A stretch of DNA of 64,000 nt from NCBI GenBank assembly GCA_008921705.1, contig VFFE01006808.1, positions 66,250 through 130,249 of the forward strand. The letters run 5' to 3'. A program made the position numbers and the translations under genes. Below the pieces are notes generated by a model. That model saw only the letters and a list, made by a program, of their open reading frames with translations, ran no database searches and had not been told where the DNA came from. The stretch comes from Burhinus oedicnemus. Lineage: Eukaryota; Chordata; Aves; Charadriiformes; Burhinidae. How positions within the stretch are numbered: position 1 is the stretch's first letter; each line of letters begins with the position of its first letter. Below, one piece after another: positions 11,455-64,000 of this stretch.

Positions 11455-14400
11455 TTCCTCAGACCATGATTTACACTTTAGACAGACACCTCTGCTTTCC
11501 TAGAGATGCCCAGTTCCAAAGCCTGGTAGGGAAACTCATGAGGGCAGGGTATCCCCAGCACCTCTGGCAATCACATCACACCAGCTTGAGTGCCAAATTG
11601 GGGCTGGGGGAAGTTGAAGTCTCAACGTTAAGCCAGGTGTGGGTGTTTATGTATTGGCTTAGTGTAGAGTATGTTTGCAAAGAGGAATGAATCATTTTTG
11701 CCTATCAGTTTAATTGTTGAATGTTGCCTCTCTCTGCAAACTATTCATGAATAGATGACAACTTTCTCTAATTTAGTCATTAGTCCTAATTATTCACTCC
11801 ATCTCTCCTATTAATAACATGCAGTCAGCAGATTGACAGTAAACAGCTCCATGCAATTATTTAGCTCAGTTAAGTTTGAAACATGAGCTGTGCCAGGTAT
11901 TTCTGATAGGGCACAGATTGCATGGCGCATCTCTGTCTACCCACCGTGTGGCTATGAAATCGTAGAACTGCATTTCTGGTGTGAATGCCCCTGTTTGCAA
12001 AATGAACATGTGCCAAAAAGCTGATGGTTCCCAGACTCAAAGGCATTTGTCTGAATATCTGTGAAGAGTGAATACAAAGAAGGACAAAAGCAAATATATT
12101 TTAAACAGCTCAATAAATCACCAGTCTCAACTTTGCAAGAGACAGTTTTCTTTAGGTCTGCAGTGTATCCATATATTAAGTGACAGTGAAAGAATTCGCC
12201 ACCTGAAACTGAGAGTAATTTATTGCAAGGGTACATAAGGAGTACCCAACATTTAATTAGCATGATGTCAATTAGCTTCATCACATTGCTTTCTTCCATC
12301 CAAACCGTGATCTAAGCAGAGTCAGGCACCTTAGCAGTGTGTGCAGCCCTCTACCTTTCTTTCCCTGTGTTACCTGGGCAAGGATCCTGAACACTACAAA
12401 CCATCAGCAAGTTACTTCAGGCTTAACAGTTTTAAGGCCATTGGAGGTTGTAGTCCTAGACTTCACCTTTAGCAGGGAATAGAAATAGGAATCTTCTTTA
12501 TGCACAGAGACCTAAATTTAAAGCCCCATATCAGGCAAAATTGACAGCTCACAAGCATGCCCTCCTCCCCCAGAAGAGGCAGCTGCAGCATTAACTCCAG
12601 ACAAAAATCCCTGCTAGTGAAAACATATCGACTTCTGGTGGGGAGACCTCCTGTCTTGGTTTTAAATTCACTCGAGATGCAGAGTTTATTCAATTATCGG
12701 CCATCTAGAGAATGAAACATGGCCTCAGTCCAAATACCAACTGGGCAGGGGAGAAGATGACAACGAGGTTAACCCTTCATTTACCCTTCAGCTAAACAGA
12801 GGGTGGGCAGCAGGATGGCGTGGAGCGATCCTACATATATGCATCATGCATCTCCAAGGTTAAAGCTATTGGCTCAGTCCCCCGCATGCAGAAAGGGCTT
12901 TCACACTGGCTATGCCTAGGAGGGCAGGTGGAAAAAAAATCAGTTTGGTGTGGTACCCAATGGGAGGATGCTCTGTTCACAAGCCCCCTTTTGTAAGGGG
13001 ACCCCATGTAGTACAAAGGGCTCTCTGTCCTCAGGGGAGACCCACGGCAGTAAAAACAAAGAGAGACACCGGGAAAGCGTCTGGTTCATTATTCCCCTCT
13101 GAAAAGCTCTCCAGCGTCAGGCTTTTTAAAGGAAGACTCTGGCCAAAGAGGGGGTGTGGATTAAGACTGAGATTCATTGGAAGAGGCAAAGGGGGGAGCT
13201 GGCAAGATGTAAATCCTCACCAAATGCCCTGGGAAGCATAGAGGGTCTTGGGCTAGCAGCAGGGACCACACGCCAGCACATGGGGCTCCTGGGAGAGGTC
13301 AGAGCTGCAGTTGTATAAAGCAGTTTTCTTTGCTCCTCTAGGATGCATCTCAAGCACTTGAGGGGCACCACTCCCACAGAGGTTACCTCAATGCCACTGG
13401 TTTTGCTGGGGCTGTGCAGCCACTCTCACTGGTGCCTCTGGAGAGTAGCAAGATGCAGTCAGTACAACTTTTCCACATGCTGCTCAGTCTATTTCTGCTA
13501 GAGGAGGAGAGGGTGGGGAAGATTATATTGTATTTGGGATGCTAAAGCACAAGTCTGCTGCTTTCTGGGAATTTCTTCTGTATTAAACTGATCTGACTTG
13601 GAGCTCACAGCATCATCCTTGCCACTCACTGCAGGCTGGGGCCATTCCTGCAGACCAAGATTTTCTCTCTGCGGAGCAGAGCCCTTCCTGGCAGCAGGCA
13701 GAGATGGGAAGCTGGATCTGTCCCCTGCGAGAGGGACAGTCACTGGCCTCCCTTTCCTTTGTCATTACCTGGCAGCAGCAGCCCTGTCGGAGATGGGTCT
13801 GGGAAGCAGTAGGCTGCAGTAACTGGGTATGGAACATCTTCGCCTGGGCTGAGCCTGCCCTCTGATGGTAAGCGCTGGTAGTGAGAAGCAGCAGGGCTCT
13901 CCCGAACCCATCCTTTCCCCTGGGGTCTGGGGGTTTTCCCCATCCCTAAACGACCCCCCTGATCCTACTAAAGCATTTCAGAGTGCTGCTGCCATGAAGG
14001 CATTCTCAGCTCCTGGGCTGAAGGTTTCCCAGTGAGGGGAGCTTCTCCAGGCAGCCCCTTGGCCATGACATCCCAAGTTATGCCCTGCTTCAAGCAGAGC
14101 TTGAGGGACAGGGGCTGGCGGAGGGCAAGCAAGGCAGTGCAGGGATGCTGCAGCAGCTCAAAGAAGGCAACAAGGCCACAGAATACTTTTTTAAGCCCTA
14201 GCTTAAAAAAGCAGCCAGGGAACACGAAGGAAAACAAGCAACTTCTGCCAGCCATCTACTAGCTTACCCAAATCCAGAAGCTGACTCTTCACAGGGGTCC
14301 TTGCAGCACTGACCCCTGTGACCTGCCATCCACCCAGCTTAGTGACACACAGCTTAGGGCACAGCCACATCTGCAGTTGCTAATGTCAGGGAGCAGAGGG

Positions 14401-16440
14401 CTGCCTCATGCAGGGGGGACAAGCCAAGAGCCAAGGGTGACCCCAGCACACCAGGGCACTCACCAGCAAGGGTGCAGCCTGAAGGCAGCAGGCAGGGCTA
14501 GATGCTGGTGACAGGGTCCATCAACACTCCCAGACACAGTAAAGGAGTCAGGTCCTAGGTCCATCCAGGCACAGCAGAAGATGAGGCAGGACTGGAGACC
14601 AGCTACCTACACCACAGACACCAGGTCCAGCCAGACAATAAGATCAAGGATAGGCACTATTGCATTACACCCCAAGCAAGGGGAGAAGCCCAGGACTGAT
14701 CTTGTATATACAGCTCTTGGGCCAATGGCCAGAGAGTATGTGGATGGAGGTCCCAGGTGAGGTTGCTCACGGCAATCAAGGCTTTTTGGTGTCCCCAGGG
14801 TCCTGGCAGCTGGCATGATGCTGCATGCAGGGCCAGAGCTTAACCTGCCCCCACACCTTTTTCCTGCCTCTCCCCTGTTTCTCTGCTGAAGGCCAGGGCC
14901 CAGGGCTCACCTCCACAGTGACAGAGCTGTTGGCTCCTTGCTTTTCACAGAAATCTGCTTCCAAAGCAGGCACTAAGCAAGGACTTTGCTCCCCTCCATG
15001 TTCATATGGGGGCAGACATAGAGGATTTGACACCTGCCAATCTTTCTCCCCTGTTTCACACTGAAGGAGAAGAAAAGCAGCCATAGGAGTATGGAGACTG
15101 CACAGCCAGGAGAAGGTGATCCACACACACACGCCTGTGGACTCCAGGGTTGGACCTGCGGAAGAAGAAACGTATAGGGGGCAGAAAAAATGAAAGGGAG
15201 ACCTGGCTGGGTTAGGGTGTTGAGAGTGTAGGTTGGTGGGTGAGGGCCAGGGGTGGTGAGGACTTTAGGTGCTGTGTTTTCTGCATAGTCCCTGGCATTC
15301 AGCCTGGGCACCACGTTGTGTTTCCCTGGCCATGTGTGCAGGGAGGGATGACAGCTGGCACAACTTTACCTCTTTTTTAATCACAGCAAATCTGTATTGT
15401 ATCTGGCTTGTAAGCCACAAGACGACATCACCATGGGTCATCCTGGGCTGCAGGTGATAGAGGTGATGCAGGAGAGCAGAGCCCCCTCCAGCTGGGCAAA
15501 GCAGTGAGCAGAAGGCAGGAGTGGTGTGTACCCATCAGCTCAAACACAGGCAAATGCGTATGGATCTTTGAGTTGGTTCAGACAGAAACTTTTAGTTGCT
15601 GACTCCAAAGGCCTTAGGATAATTTTTCTCACCAGATAACCAGCAGAAACATCATTCTCCTTCCTATTTGAAGGAGATGCACCAGATATTTCTTTGTGCC
15701 GAGCACAGCTTTGATTTGGGCAATGAAGAATAGCACATGGGCTAGATGGAAAATCTCTCCTGTGTGGGCAGAGTTCATGTCTGCAGAAGCAACAGGGCAG
15801 CATGAAATCTCTGGGGCTAGAAATCATCAGTAGTTCAGTGGATCACACCTTGAAATGCCCTCGTTGGTAGCTGCCTTCTGTAGAAGGGTAAATTTTTCAA
15901 AACCCATTGGACTGCCCCAGGAGGATCAACCCCAATGAATGAAAGTGGACTGGAAAATACGTAGGCTGGTCAATCCTAATACGGTCATTCAACAGGCTTG
16001 AAAATACTGAGATTTGAAATAGATTTCTCTATATGTGTTTCACTTCCTGATTTTTTTAATTCTTACAGCTCACTTTTTCCAGTCTGCCCCTATAACTACA
16101 CAGGCCAGGCACACACTTCCTTAAAAATGCCACAGAGCAACATGGCTCAGGCAAACACCAGATCTAGACAGTCAGGGCTGCAAGAAAACATCAACTCTTG
16201 CAAGCCATGCAGTAAATTCTAACAGGTGGACAATAAAGAGAGATGACTTTTGCTGTCTGTAACATAATGGACGGAGTTCATAAGAGATAGCAGCACATGC
16301 TAATGCTCAAAATAAACAATTGGAAGCCACTAAATAGACCTGCTCCAAACTATAAGGGCACATAAACTACATCAGTGCCAATCATATTTTGTGGGAAAGA
16401 AATCACCCTGGACAGAGATGCCAAATTCATCTTTATTAAA
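11455..16440. other. Intergenic flank, no gene supported
   Basis: An AT-rich TAATTA-containing block lies at about 11690-11890. The remainder shows no RNA gene, clear transposon or protein domain that I can support. Confidence 0.55.
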
Positions 16441-17275
16441 ATCATAGAATCATAGAATGGTCTAGGTTGGAAGGGACCTTTAAGATCATCGAGTCCAACC
16501 ATTAATCTAACACTGCCAAAACCACCACTCAACCATGTCCCTAAGCACCATGTCTACCTGTCTTTTAAATACCTCCAGGGATGGCAATTCCACCACTGCC
16601 CTGGGCAGCCTGTTCCAATGTTTGATAACCCTTTCGGTGAAGAAATTTTTCCTAATATCCATCTAAACCTCCCCTGGCACTACTTGAGGCCATTTCCTCT
16701 TGTCCTATCCCTCGTTACTGGGGAGAAGAGACTGGCCCCCACCTCTCTACAACCTCCTTTCAGGTAGTTGCAGAGAGCGATAAGGTCTCCCCCTGGCCTC
16801 CTTATCTCCAGGCTAAACAACCCCAGTTCCCTCAGCTGCACCTCAGAAGGCTTGTGCTCTAGACCCATCACCAGCTTTGTTGCCCTTCTCTGGACTCCCT
16901 CCAGAATCTCAATGTCTTTCTTGTAGTGAGGGGCCCAAAATTGAACATAGTACCTGAGGTGGGGCCTCACCAGTGCCAAGTACAGGGGGACGATCACTTC
17001 CCTAGTACTGCTCGCCACGCTATTCCTGATACAGGCCAGGATGCTGTTGGCCTTCTTGGCCACCTGGGCACACTGCTGGCTCATATTCAGCCAGCTGTTG
17101 ACCAATACTCCCAGGTCCTTTTCCGCCAGGCAGCTTTCCAGCCACTCTTCCCCAAGCCTGTAGCACTGCATGGGGTTGCTGTGACCCAAGTGCAGGACCC
17201 GGCACTTGGCCTTGTTCAATCTCATACCATTGGCCTCGGCCCATCGATCCAGCCTGTCCAGGTCCCTCTGTAGAT
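16441..17275 (-). mobile_element. CR1 LINE, 5' truncated, reverse-transcriptase C-terminus still largely open
   Basis: On the minus strand the 3' end is at 16441 with ATTCTATGATTCTATGAT, preceded by the standard GGTTGGAC...CCTTCCAACC tail. Upstream is the C-terminal part of CR1 ORF2: a long open frame (about 17275 down to 16680) with [65 protein letters not shown] and [10 protein letters not shown], all hallmarks of the CR1 RT. A TAG at 16680-16682 interrupts where other copies have a Leu codon, and the frame then appears shifted by one base. This is the youngest-looking repeat in the upstream flank but is a dead fragment. Confidence 0.93.
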
Positions 17276-18860
17276 TAGTACAGTTACACAAGGAATGAGT
17301 CTGATCATGGATGTATTTGGCATGGTGCATTAGCACAGAGTGGGAGCGATAGCAGGGGCTGAATTTGGCCAGATTTGGGGGCTGTCGATGGGAGCAGGTA
17401 CACTGGGTAAGGAATGGCTGAGCCTTGCCAGTGCACTGCGTGAGAATCAGTGAGCTTTGGCAGTGCTGCAGCATCCTGAGATGGACCTGGGGTTGCACAA
17501 ACCAAGGGTGGGACAAGCCTGTGTGAGAGAGAAACCACCTCTAGCCCTGCTTACACTGAGTGGAAGGTTTAGTTAATATTTGCCTAGAAAGCCCACTCTT
17601 TGAATACAAGGTCAAAGACTCTCAGAGCAAAAGGATGTGCCAAAAGGGAACCTTCATTCTACCCATGGGCACAAGCATTACAGTGTGGTGTTTAAAAACA
17701 AGATGGTATCTTTTTTTCTCCCCATAAGGGAATTTCATAATTCTGAGCAGTGAATCAGGTATTTGTGCTTGTGTAGGTCAGAAATGAAGTCAGGCTCCTC
17801 TGTAGCTTTGCTTCAGCACACACACATTGAAACGGCAGTTGCACATGCATTTCTCTTCAGGTCTCTGTAGCTCCTGGCAACTTTGGAGACAGTATTTCAG
17901 TTTTACAGAAGAATCACCAAATGATTTTAACCTCATTTTAGTTCAGTCAAGACAAACGCCTCTTCAGAAGACCTGAATGATGTAGTTTGTAGTGTAAAGA
18001 TGACACTTGTCCCAGATACACTTTTTTTTTTGCTTTAAAGGGTCAGAGCTTTTTAAACACAGCAGTAAATGTTATTATTTTATTTTGCTGATTCTTCATT
18101 TCTGAAAATGGTTAAACCATTTTTGCTCAAAATCTCTAACCAACTTGGAGTTAGCCTGAGGCTGATGCATAAAATTCCATCTGTGAGTGGCAAAGATGTT
18201 GTTATAAAGCATTGAAAAAAATTCTTTTTTCTAATAACTCTGTATAATCTTAACTACAATAGATGTCACTAAGCATTCTCCCTCCTAGAAGTACTTGCTT
18301 CTGCATTGTTGAACTAGAAAAGAAATTAAAAAAACAACCAACCAACCTGGTCCCCCACAGTTCCTGCTGTACTCATATCCCAAGCAGCCTAAATTAACCT
18401 AAATTGTATATTTTAATAACCAAATATTCTTTCATAGTCAAGTTTCAGGTGATGACCAGACACATACCTGAGTAGCTATGAGAGCAATTAGTTCCTACCC
18501 CTCTGTGAAAACCGGGTCATTAAGTGCATCATGCCCCTTCTTCAGGGGCTTTCCTCTGTGCAGGCACCAACTGGGTACTGCTGCCCTGCAGAGGAGATGT
18601 CTGCTGTGGACAGGGAGTGCTGACCTCTCTTCCCCCATCTGACCATGCCCTCCAGATCCCCACGCCTCTGTGTCTGACTGGAGGAATTGAATTTCAGAGA
18701 GATGTATTCAGGTTTCTCCCAGTAAACTGGGAGGCAGGTACCTGATGGGTAGGAATTGGGTCTCCTGGATAGCTTTGCTGCAGGTTAGCTTTAGGAGAAG
18801 GTGGTGACAGCCTAATTTTCAGATTTATGGAGCATTAAGAGTTCCCATTGACTCTGCAAC

Positions 18861-18978
18861 CATGTGATGAATCTGTCTATGCTTCATTTTTCCCAGCTAT
18901 AAAATGGGAGAAATGGCATTTCTGTCACTGGCTAGCTGGCAGGTTAGTGCAATGATTATTAATAAAGCTTTCTAATGA
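18861..18978 (+). repeat. MIR/CORE-SINE-like remnant
   Basis: The order of CTGTCTATGCTTCATTTTTC, TATAAAATGGGAGAAATGGC, a GGTTAGTGCAATGATTA stretch and AATAAAGC resembles the 3' half of MIR-type tRNA SINEs (cytosolic pattern CCTCAGTTTCC-CTGTAAAATGGG). Divergence is high, as expected for a Mesozoic-age element. Assignment rests on pattern memory. Confidence 0.5.
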
Positions 18979-19080
18979 CTTCTGGAGCAGCAATTCCCAA
19001 GCCAGGGTAGCAGTTCCTAGCAGGTGTTGCTGCACTCCTGAATGGACTAACGGACCCAGTGGAAACCAGGTGGCAGCAAT

Positions 19081-19150
19081 AGGCTCAGAAACAGAAGGAG
19101 AAGTAATTTTCCCAATGAGTCACCAGCAGTCAGGAACAGAGCCCAGAAGG
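19081..19150 (-). repeat. MIR/CORE-SINE-like remnant, reverse orientation
   Basis: The plus strand reads AGGCTCAGAAACAGAAGGAG, AAGTAATTTTCCCAATGAGTC, CAGCAGTCAGGAACAGAGCC, which follows the reverse complement of the central MIR segment (GAAACTGAGGCACAGAGAGG, TTAAGTAACTTGCCCAAGGTC, CACAGC...CAGAGCC). Only about 100 bp from another fragment of opposite orientation, so the two are separate insertions or a rearranged one. Confidence 0.45.
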
Positions 19151-22100
19151 TGACTGTCACTTCCCCCAAACATCTGGCCCACGCGTCGCTCTGCATGGAA
19201 GTATCAGTGTCCCTGCATGGTGATCCATGCACAGTGTCCTTAATGATTTCTGCAGCTGTGCTACCACTGAGCATCACAGCTGCAACTGCCTGTTGCACAG
19301 GTAAATGGAGCTACAGTTATAAAAGTCACAAACTTGGGGCTTATAATAAGATTTATGTACCCAGAAGAGCAGAACCTATGTTGTTGTTAAGGTTCATTCA
19401 TCCGTAGACAGTACTTGTCTGCTCCTTCCTTTAATATCAGGGTGAACGCATCATCCCTCCTTGCACAGGATCAGAACTGGTACTTCACTGTTCAGGACAT
19501 GGTGAAAGCGTGGCTTCGGAGGCTGGAAATACAGAAAAGTAAGAGCAGATTCCTACAGCCAGTCTTCCAAAATGTATGTCTGTCAGAAACATCAGTTTCA
19601 TTGTATAAAGTAATCTCTAAGGGCTATAGCTGGAGACAGCTTATCCCAGAGTAACTGATTTGTTTTCAGCCCAACTTTCAGGCCAGTCAGGAATGGGTCA
19701 TGTTTACTGGACAGGAAGGAGGTGCTTGCCTTGCTGTGCTCCACACACCTTCAAAGGCAGAGAAGCATAGTGTCTCCTTTAAGAGGAGATACAAGGGTAA
19801 TACCCAGATAAAATGAGGAAACACAAGCAATCCTTTGGGGACAGATTTGAATCTGAACAGGACCCTAGGAAGAGCACGCCACACAAAGGTGCCGGTGTCC
19901 ACATGCCAGGACTCTCCCCTCTGTCCTGAACCCAGCAGTTGTGCTTCAATATGGGATCCCAGCCCTGAGGCAGTGCAAGCATCTGGCACGCTGCTGGCTG
20001 GAGGAGACAGAGAAAAACCTTTTACAGCTGATCTATCGTGTTTCACTCTTGTACCTCTGCCACAGAGTCTAGTAACAGTGTTGTCAATACTTGGACAGTA
20101 GCAAATTAATTCTTAGAGCTCATTTCATGCTCACAGGGACTGGAAGATAACTGACGCACCACCGCTCCAGCTGCAGTGAACTTTAAAACTGGGAGACTTT
20201 ATCCATGTCCTTTATCCCAGTACAACGCACAGGTTTCTCCAGGAAGAAGCACCTAATCTTACCTTAGGCTGCATACATCGATCTTGGAACTGGTAATGCA
20301 AGGCAAACCCAGGAAAGAAATGTCTCCAGAAGCCAGAGACTGTTCAGTATTCATCAGTGCAGTGAAGAGAAGGTCTTTGTTTCGAGGGCCTCCAAGAGCT
20401 TGTAATGATATCCAAAAGCTCATGTATTAGGGAGTAGGTCTTCGGTGCTGAAGGTGCTTGGTGCCACACTCACTGCCAGGCCTGTGGGTGGAGGTGTTGT
20501 TGTGAAGGCCAGTTACATATAGGCATAAGTGGGCATATATTTGATCTTTAACAGCTTTTACCTGTGTAACTTTTTCCTCCCTGGAGCACATCCAGTAATG
20601 GCATCCAAGGATAGCAAGACTTTTCAAGGACCAGTCAGTATTTCGGTATGCATAAAGCATGCAGACAATGTTATTGCCAATACTACTGCTTACTACTACT
20701 TTGTTCTTCCCTTGGAAACCTAAAAGTCCATTGCAGACACTCATCCATAAAGCTTTTCATCCCTCTGGAAGACAAGGAAATGAGGATCGCCTTTCTCTTA
20801 GCAATAGGAAATGTGACACATATAGACAACAAGAGTCATGTTCAAAGAAAGGTATTTAGGCTCTCCTCTTTTGCTCCCACTGAAAACAAGGGGAATCAAT
20901 GTGTTTCAATGTCTTTATGGAGTTAGTCCTGAGACTTGCCAGTCAGAAAGCTATTTATAGAAAGCAGGGAACAAAATGGCTAAAAAACCAAAAAAACCCA
21001 AAACACCAAAAAAACCCACAAAAACTATAAAAAGGAAACTTTTTAATAACAGCAACAAAGAGTTAAATCATGGGAGTGACTATAATGGCAGATGTCAGCT
21101 TTTTAAGGTAAGACTACTGACCTGTATCTCAAAGAGAAGCTGCCTTTGAATTTCCTGGCTTGTACTCATCCACATTTCCACACTAACATTCCTCAGACAG
21201 ACAGTTTGGGTTTTGTTGACTGTCTTGGGATTTTTTTTCAACATTAGGGGTAAATACACAGAAGCAAATACCCAACGATACTCATGCACAGTCGAGAGAG
21301 GAGGTCAGGACGAGCACTCCACAGCTCTCCACGTGCAGCAGCATCTCCAGAGTAAATCAAGAGCTGTGTTTCGCTGAAGTTCCCTTTGGGACATTTGTGA
21401 TCTGGTGTCCCTGCCACCCTGCCGCATGCCAGAGAGGACTCCTGACCAACACTGCCGACCTGAAGCCACCTTTTTTTCTCTCAGACCAGTTTTACCAGCT
21501 CTTATACTGGTTTTACAGCCCACTGAAGGCTCACTCTGCCATCTGTACTGGGAGGAGTGCTGCAGACCTGATCTCTTTGGGCGTTTTCCCATACCTGAGT
21601 TTAGGATTACCATCCTCAGGGAATGCCCTCGAGTTTCACCAGCTGCCTCTTTAACCCAGGTAAAGCTGACTGCAGTCACTACAGTTACTCAACACAGGAA
21701 TATGTTTCTATAGGTTGTTGGAAGAGAAATGAAAGGGACAGGTATCTCTCTGCAGTACCTCTGGCCGAGCTGCAAAGTTGGCAAGTGCTGTGTTTCATGA
21801 ACCCTTTAGTTTGGCTTGTAAAAGTCTGGGTCTGGGGGCAACATTTCCCTTAACACCCAAAACATCTTTGGGGTATCATTTATTAACACTTCACTCATTA
21901 ACTGACGCAGAAAGCCCTTGCTTCTGTAAATCCATGGGCTACTGTAAGGAAACGGGAACACCTTATGTGCCTGGTTAGTGGGATTCCCACCTGCCCAGGC
22001 ATCTCAAGCCCAGCAAAAACTGTTAACTCATTACTGGATACCTTTCTGTGGGACTGGAAAACTTTCTGTACTCGGGGTAAAGCTCAGCAGGCGTAGAGCT

Positions 22101-22531
22101 GCTCTTCGGGGTACACATCTAAGGTGATAACTGCAGGTGAGAGCACCCTGTTACACACAGATCAGCCCTGCCCCTTCGTGGGACCCCCTCTGTGGCGCTG
22201 AGGGGTTCAGTGGCCACGGACGGTCTCTGAGGGAGAGCCTGGCAGCCTTCCTCCTCAGCGCTGCCGCGCTCTCTGATGGAGATGTGGTGTCAGGGGGAAC
22301 GCCTCCTTTGCCCCGTGCGGCCTTCACCGGGCCGGGCAGGCTCCTGGGCCACAGCCCCCGCGCCGCCCGGCCCCGAACCTGCTGCCGAGCCTCCCGGCAC
22401 GGCCGCTTGCCTGGGCTCCGCGGCACCTTGGGGGTGCCCGGCCTGAGGAGCCCCACAGCAGTCCCAGGGAAGCCAAGCAGCGCCAGGCCCGCGGCGGTGA
22501 GTGGAGGCCGGGCCGGGGACCCCCCCCCCCG

Positions 22532-22562
22532 CCCCGCCCCGAGGGGAGGCCGGCCCCGCCCC
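22532..22562. promoter_or_regulatory. Pair of Sp1/KLF-type GC boxes
   Basis: CCCCGCCCC occurs at 22532-22540 and again at 22554-22562, separated by a G/A-rich spacer, directly after an 11-base C run (22520-22530). GC boxes at this distance (about 235-260 bp) upstream of the start codon fit a TATA-less promoter. Binding is inferred, not shown. Confidence 0.55.
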
Positions 22563-22567
22563 GGGCC

Positions 22568-22577
22568 GCGCATGCGT
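22568..22577. promoter_or_regulatory. NRF1-like site
   Basis: GCGCATGCGT differs from the palindromic NRF1 consensus GCGCATGCGC at the last base. It lies in the CpG island close to the GC boxes, a usual setting for NRF1 at housekeeping promoters. Function inferred from motif only. Confidence 0.5.
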
Positions 22578-22794
22578 GGCGGGCTGTCCGCCTGTCAATA
22601 AAGCTTGAACAAGCGCTGGGCCGGGGACGCACGGGCGGGCGTGGTTTTGGGTTGGGTTGGTTTTTTTTTTGTTTGTTTGGGTTTTTTTTCTTGTTCTTTC
22701 TCCTTTGAACGAACTTTATTGTTCCCGCCGCGAGCGCGGGGATGCGCTGAGGCCGCTCCGCCGTCGGCCCCACTCCGCCCGGCCCGGCCTCGGC

Positions 22795-64000
<41,206 letters not shown>

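Larger units (their letters stand above)
17276..22299. other. Intergenic flank upstream of the COP1 CpG island
   Basis: Holds two MIR-like SINE fragments (about 18.9-19.15 kb) and A/C-rich low-complexity sequence at about 20980-21030. No gene is supported. CpG content begins to rise after about 22150. Confidence 0.55.

Noticed and set aside
16680..17516. 278-codon minus-strand frame as a host gene
   Set aside because: Motifs match the CR1 RT C-terminus exactly and the CR1 tail follows directly; a transposon fragment, with the first ~80 codons being flank.
22137..22601. 154-codon open frame in the CpG island upstream of COP1
   Set aside because: Pro/Arg/Gly/Ala-rich translation is what any GC-rich CpG island gives; no domain, and overlapping frames on the other strand are as long.
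22597..22602. AATAAA just upstream of the COP1 promoter
   Set aside because: Lies inside the CpG island with no upstream gene to terminate; likely chance overlap with the TAA of the short uORF.
22657..22794. In-frame open extension upstream of the COP1 start (46 codons)
   Set aside because: Opens only with TTG, encodes Phe/Leu/Val from the T-rich tract then Arg-rich residues, and is unlike COP1; no AUG. Not taken as coding.

Overview
This is a vertebrate nuclear genome window, almost certainly from a bird. The evidence is several CR1 LINE tails with the avian 3' ends (an octamer-like ATTCTATG repeat after CCTTCCAAC), a bird-type TGTCATGG...CCATGACA solo LTR, and a multi-exon protein gene with GT-AG introns that reads as the vertebrate E3 ubiquitin ligase COP1 (RFWD2). 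The LTR type is common across many birds, so I do not name a species.

Layout. Positions 1 to about 22,250 hold no gene I can support. This stretch has three to four LINE or SINE remnants and several AT-rich, TAATTA-bearing blocks that look like candidate conserved non-coding elements. In mammals the neighbour beyond the COP1 5' end is PAPPA2, divergently transcribed. No PAPPA2 exon was recognised here, so this is probably the intergenic flank. A CpG island at roughly 22,300-23,250 carries the COP1 promoter region and first coding exon.

From 22,795 to 62,331 eleven coding exons on the plus strand splice, with every junction in frame, into 405 complete codons plus two bases. In order they encode a low-complexity Ser/Gly/Ala N-terminus, a basic NLS, a complete C3HC4 RING finger, a second basic cluster, a leucine-rich coiled-coil region, an acidic/Ser-rich linker, and the conserved segment leading into the WD40 propeller. 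The WD40 exons (about the last 325 residues of the usual ~730) lie beyond the right edge. The introns are AT-richer than the upstream flank and mostly unannotatable. They contain one solo LTR (intron 4), one CR1 tail (intron 6), an AT microsatellite (intron 6) and a MIR-like SINE remnant (intron 11).

There is one protein-coding gene here, so no operon or system logic applies. COP1 is the RING subunit that works with DET1-DDB1-CUL4 and, through its WD40 domain, recognises substrates such as c-JUN, ETS factors and Tribbles-bound C/EBP. I did not find convincing evidence of an undescribed system. The points most worth following up are architectural: a CGCG palindrome at the first splice donor, an upstream two-codon uORF and a better-placed second AUG, tandem in-frame donors in exon 4, a possible intronic polyadenylation site that would yield a RING-only protein, and three consecutive phase-0 exons that carry the coiled coil.
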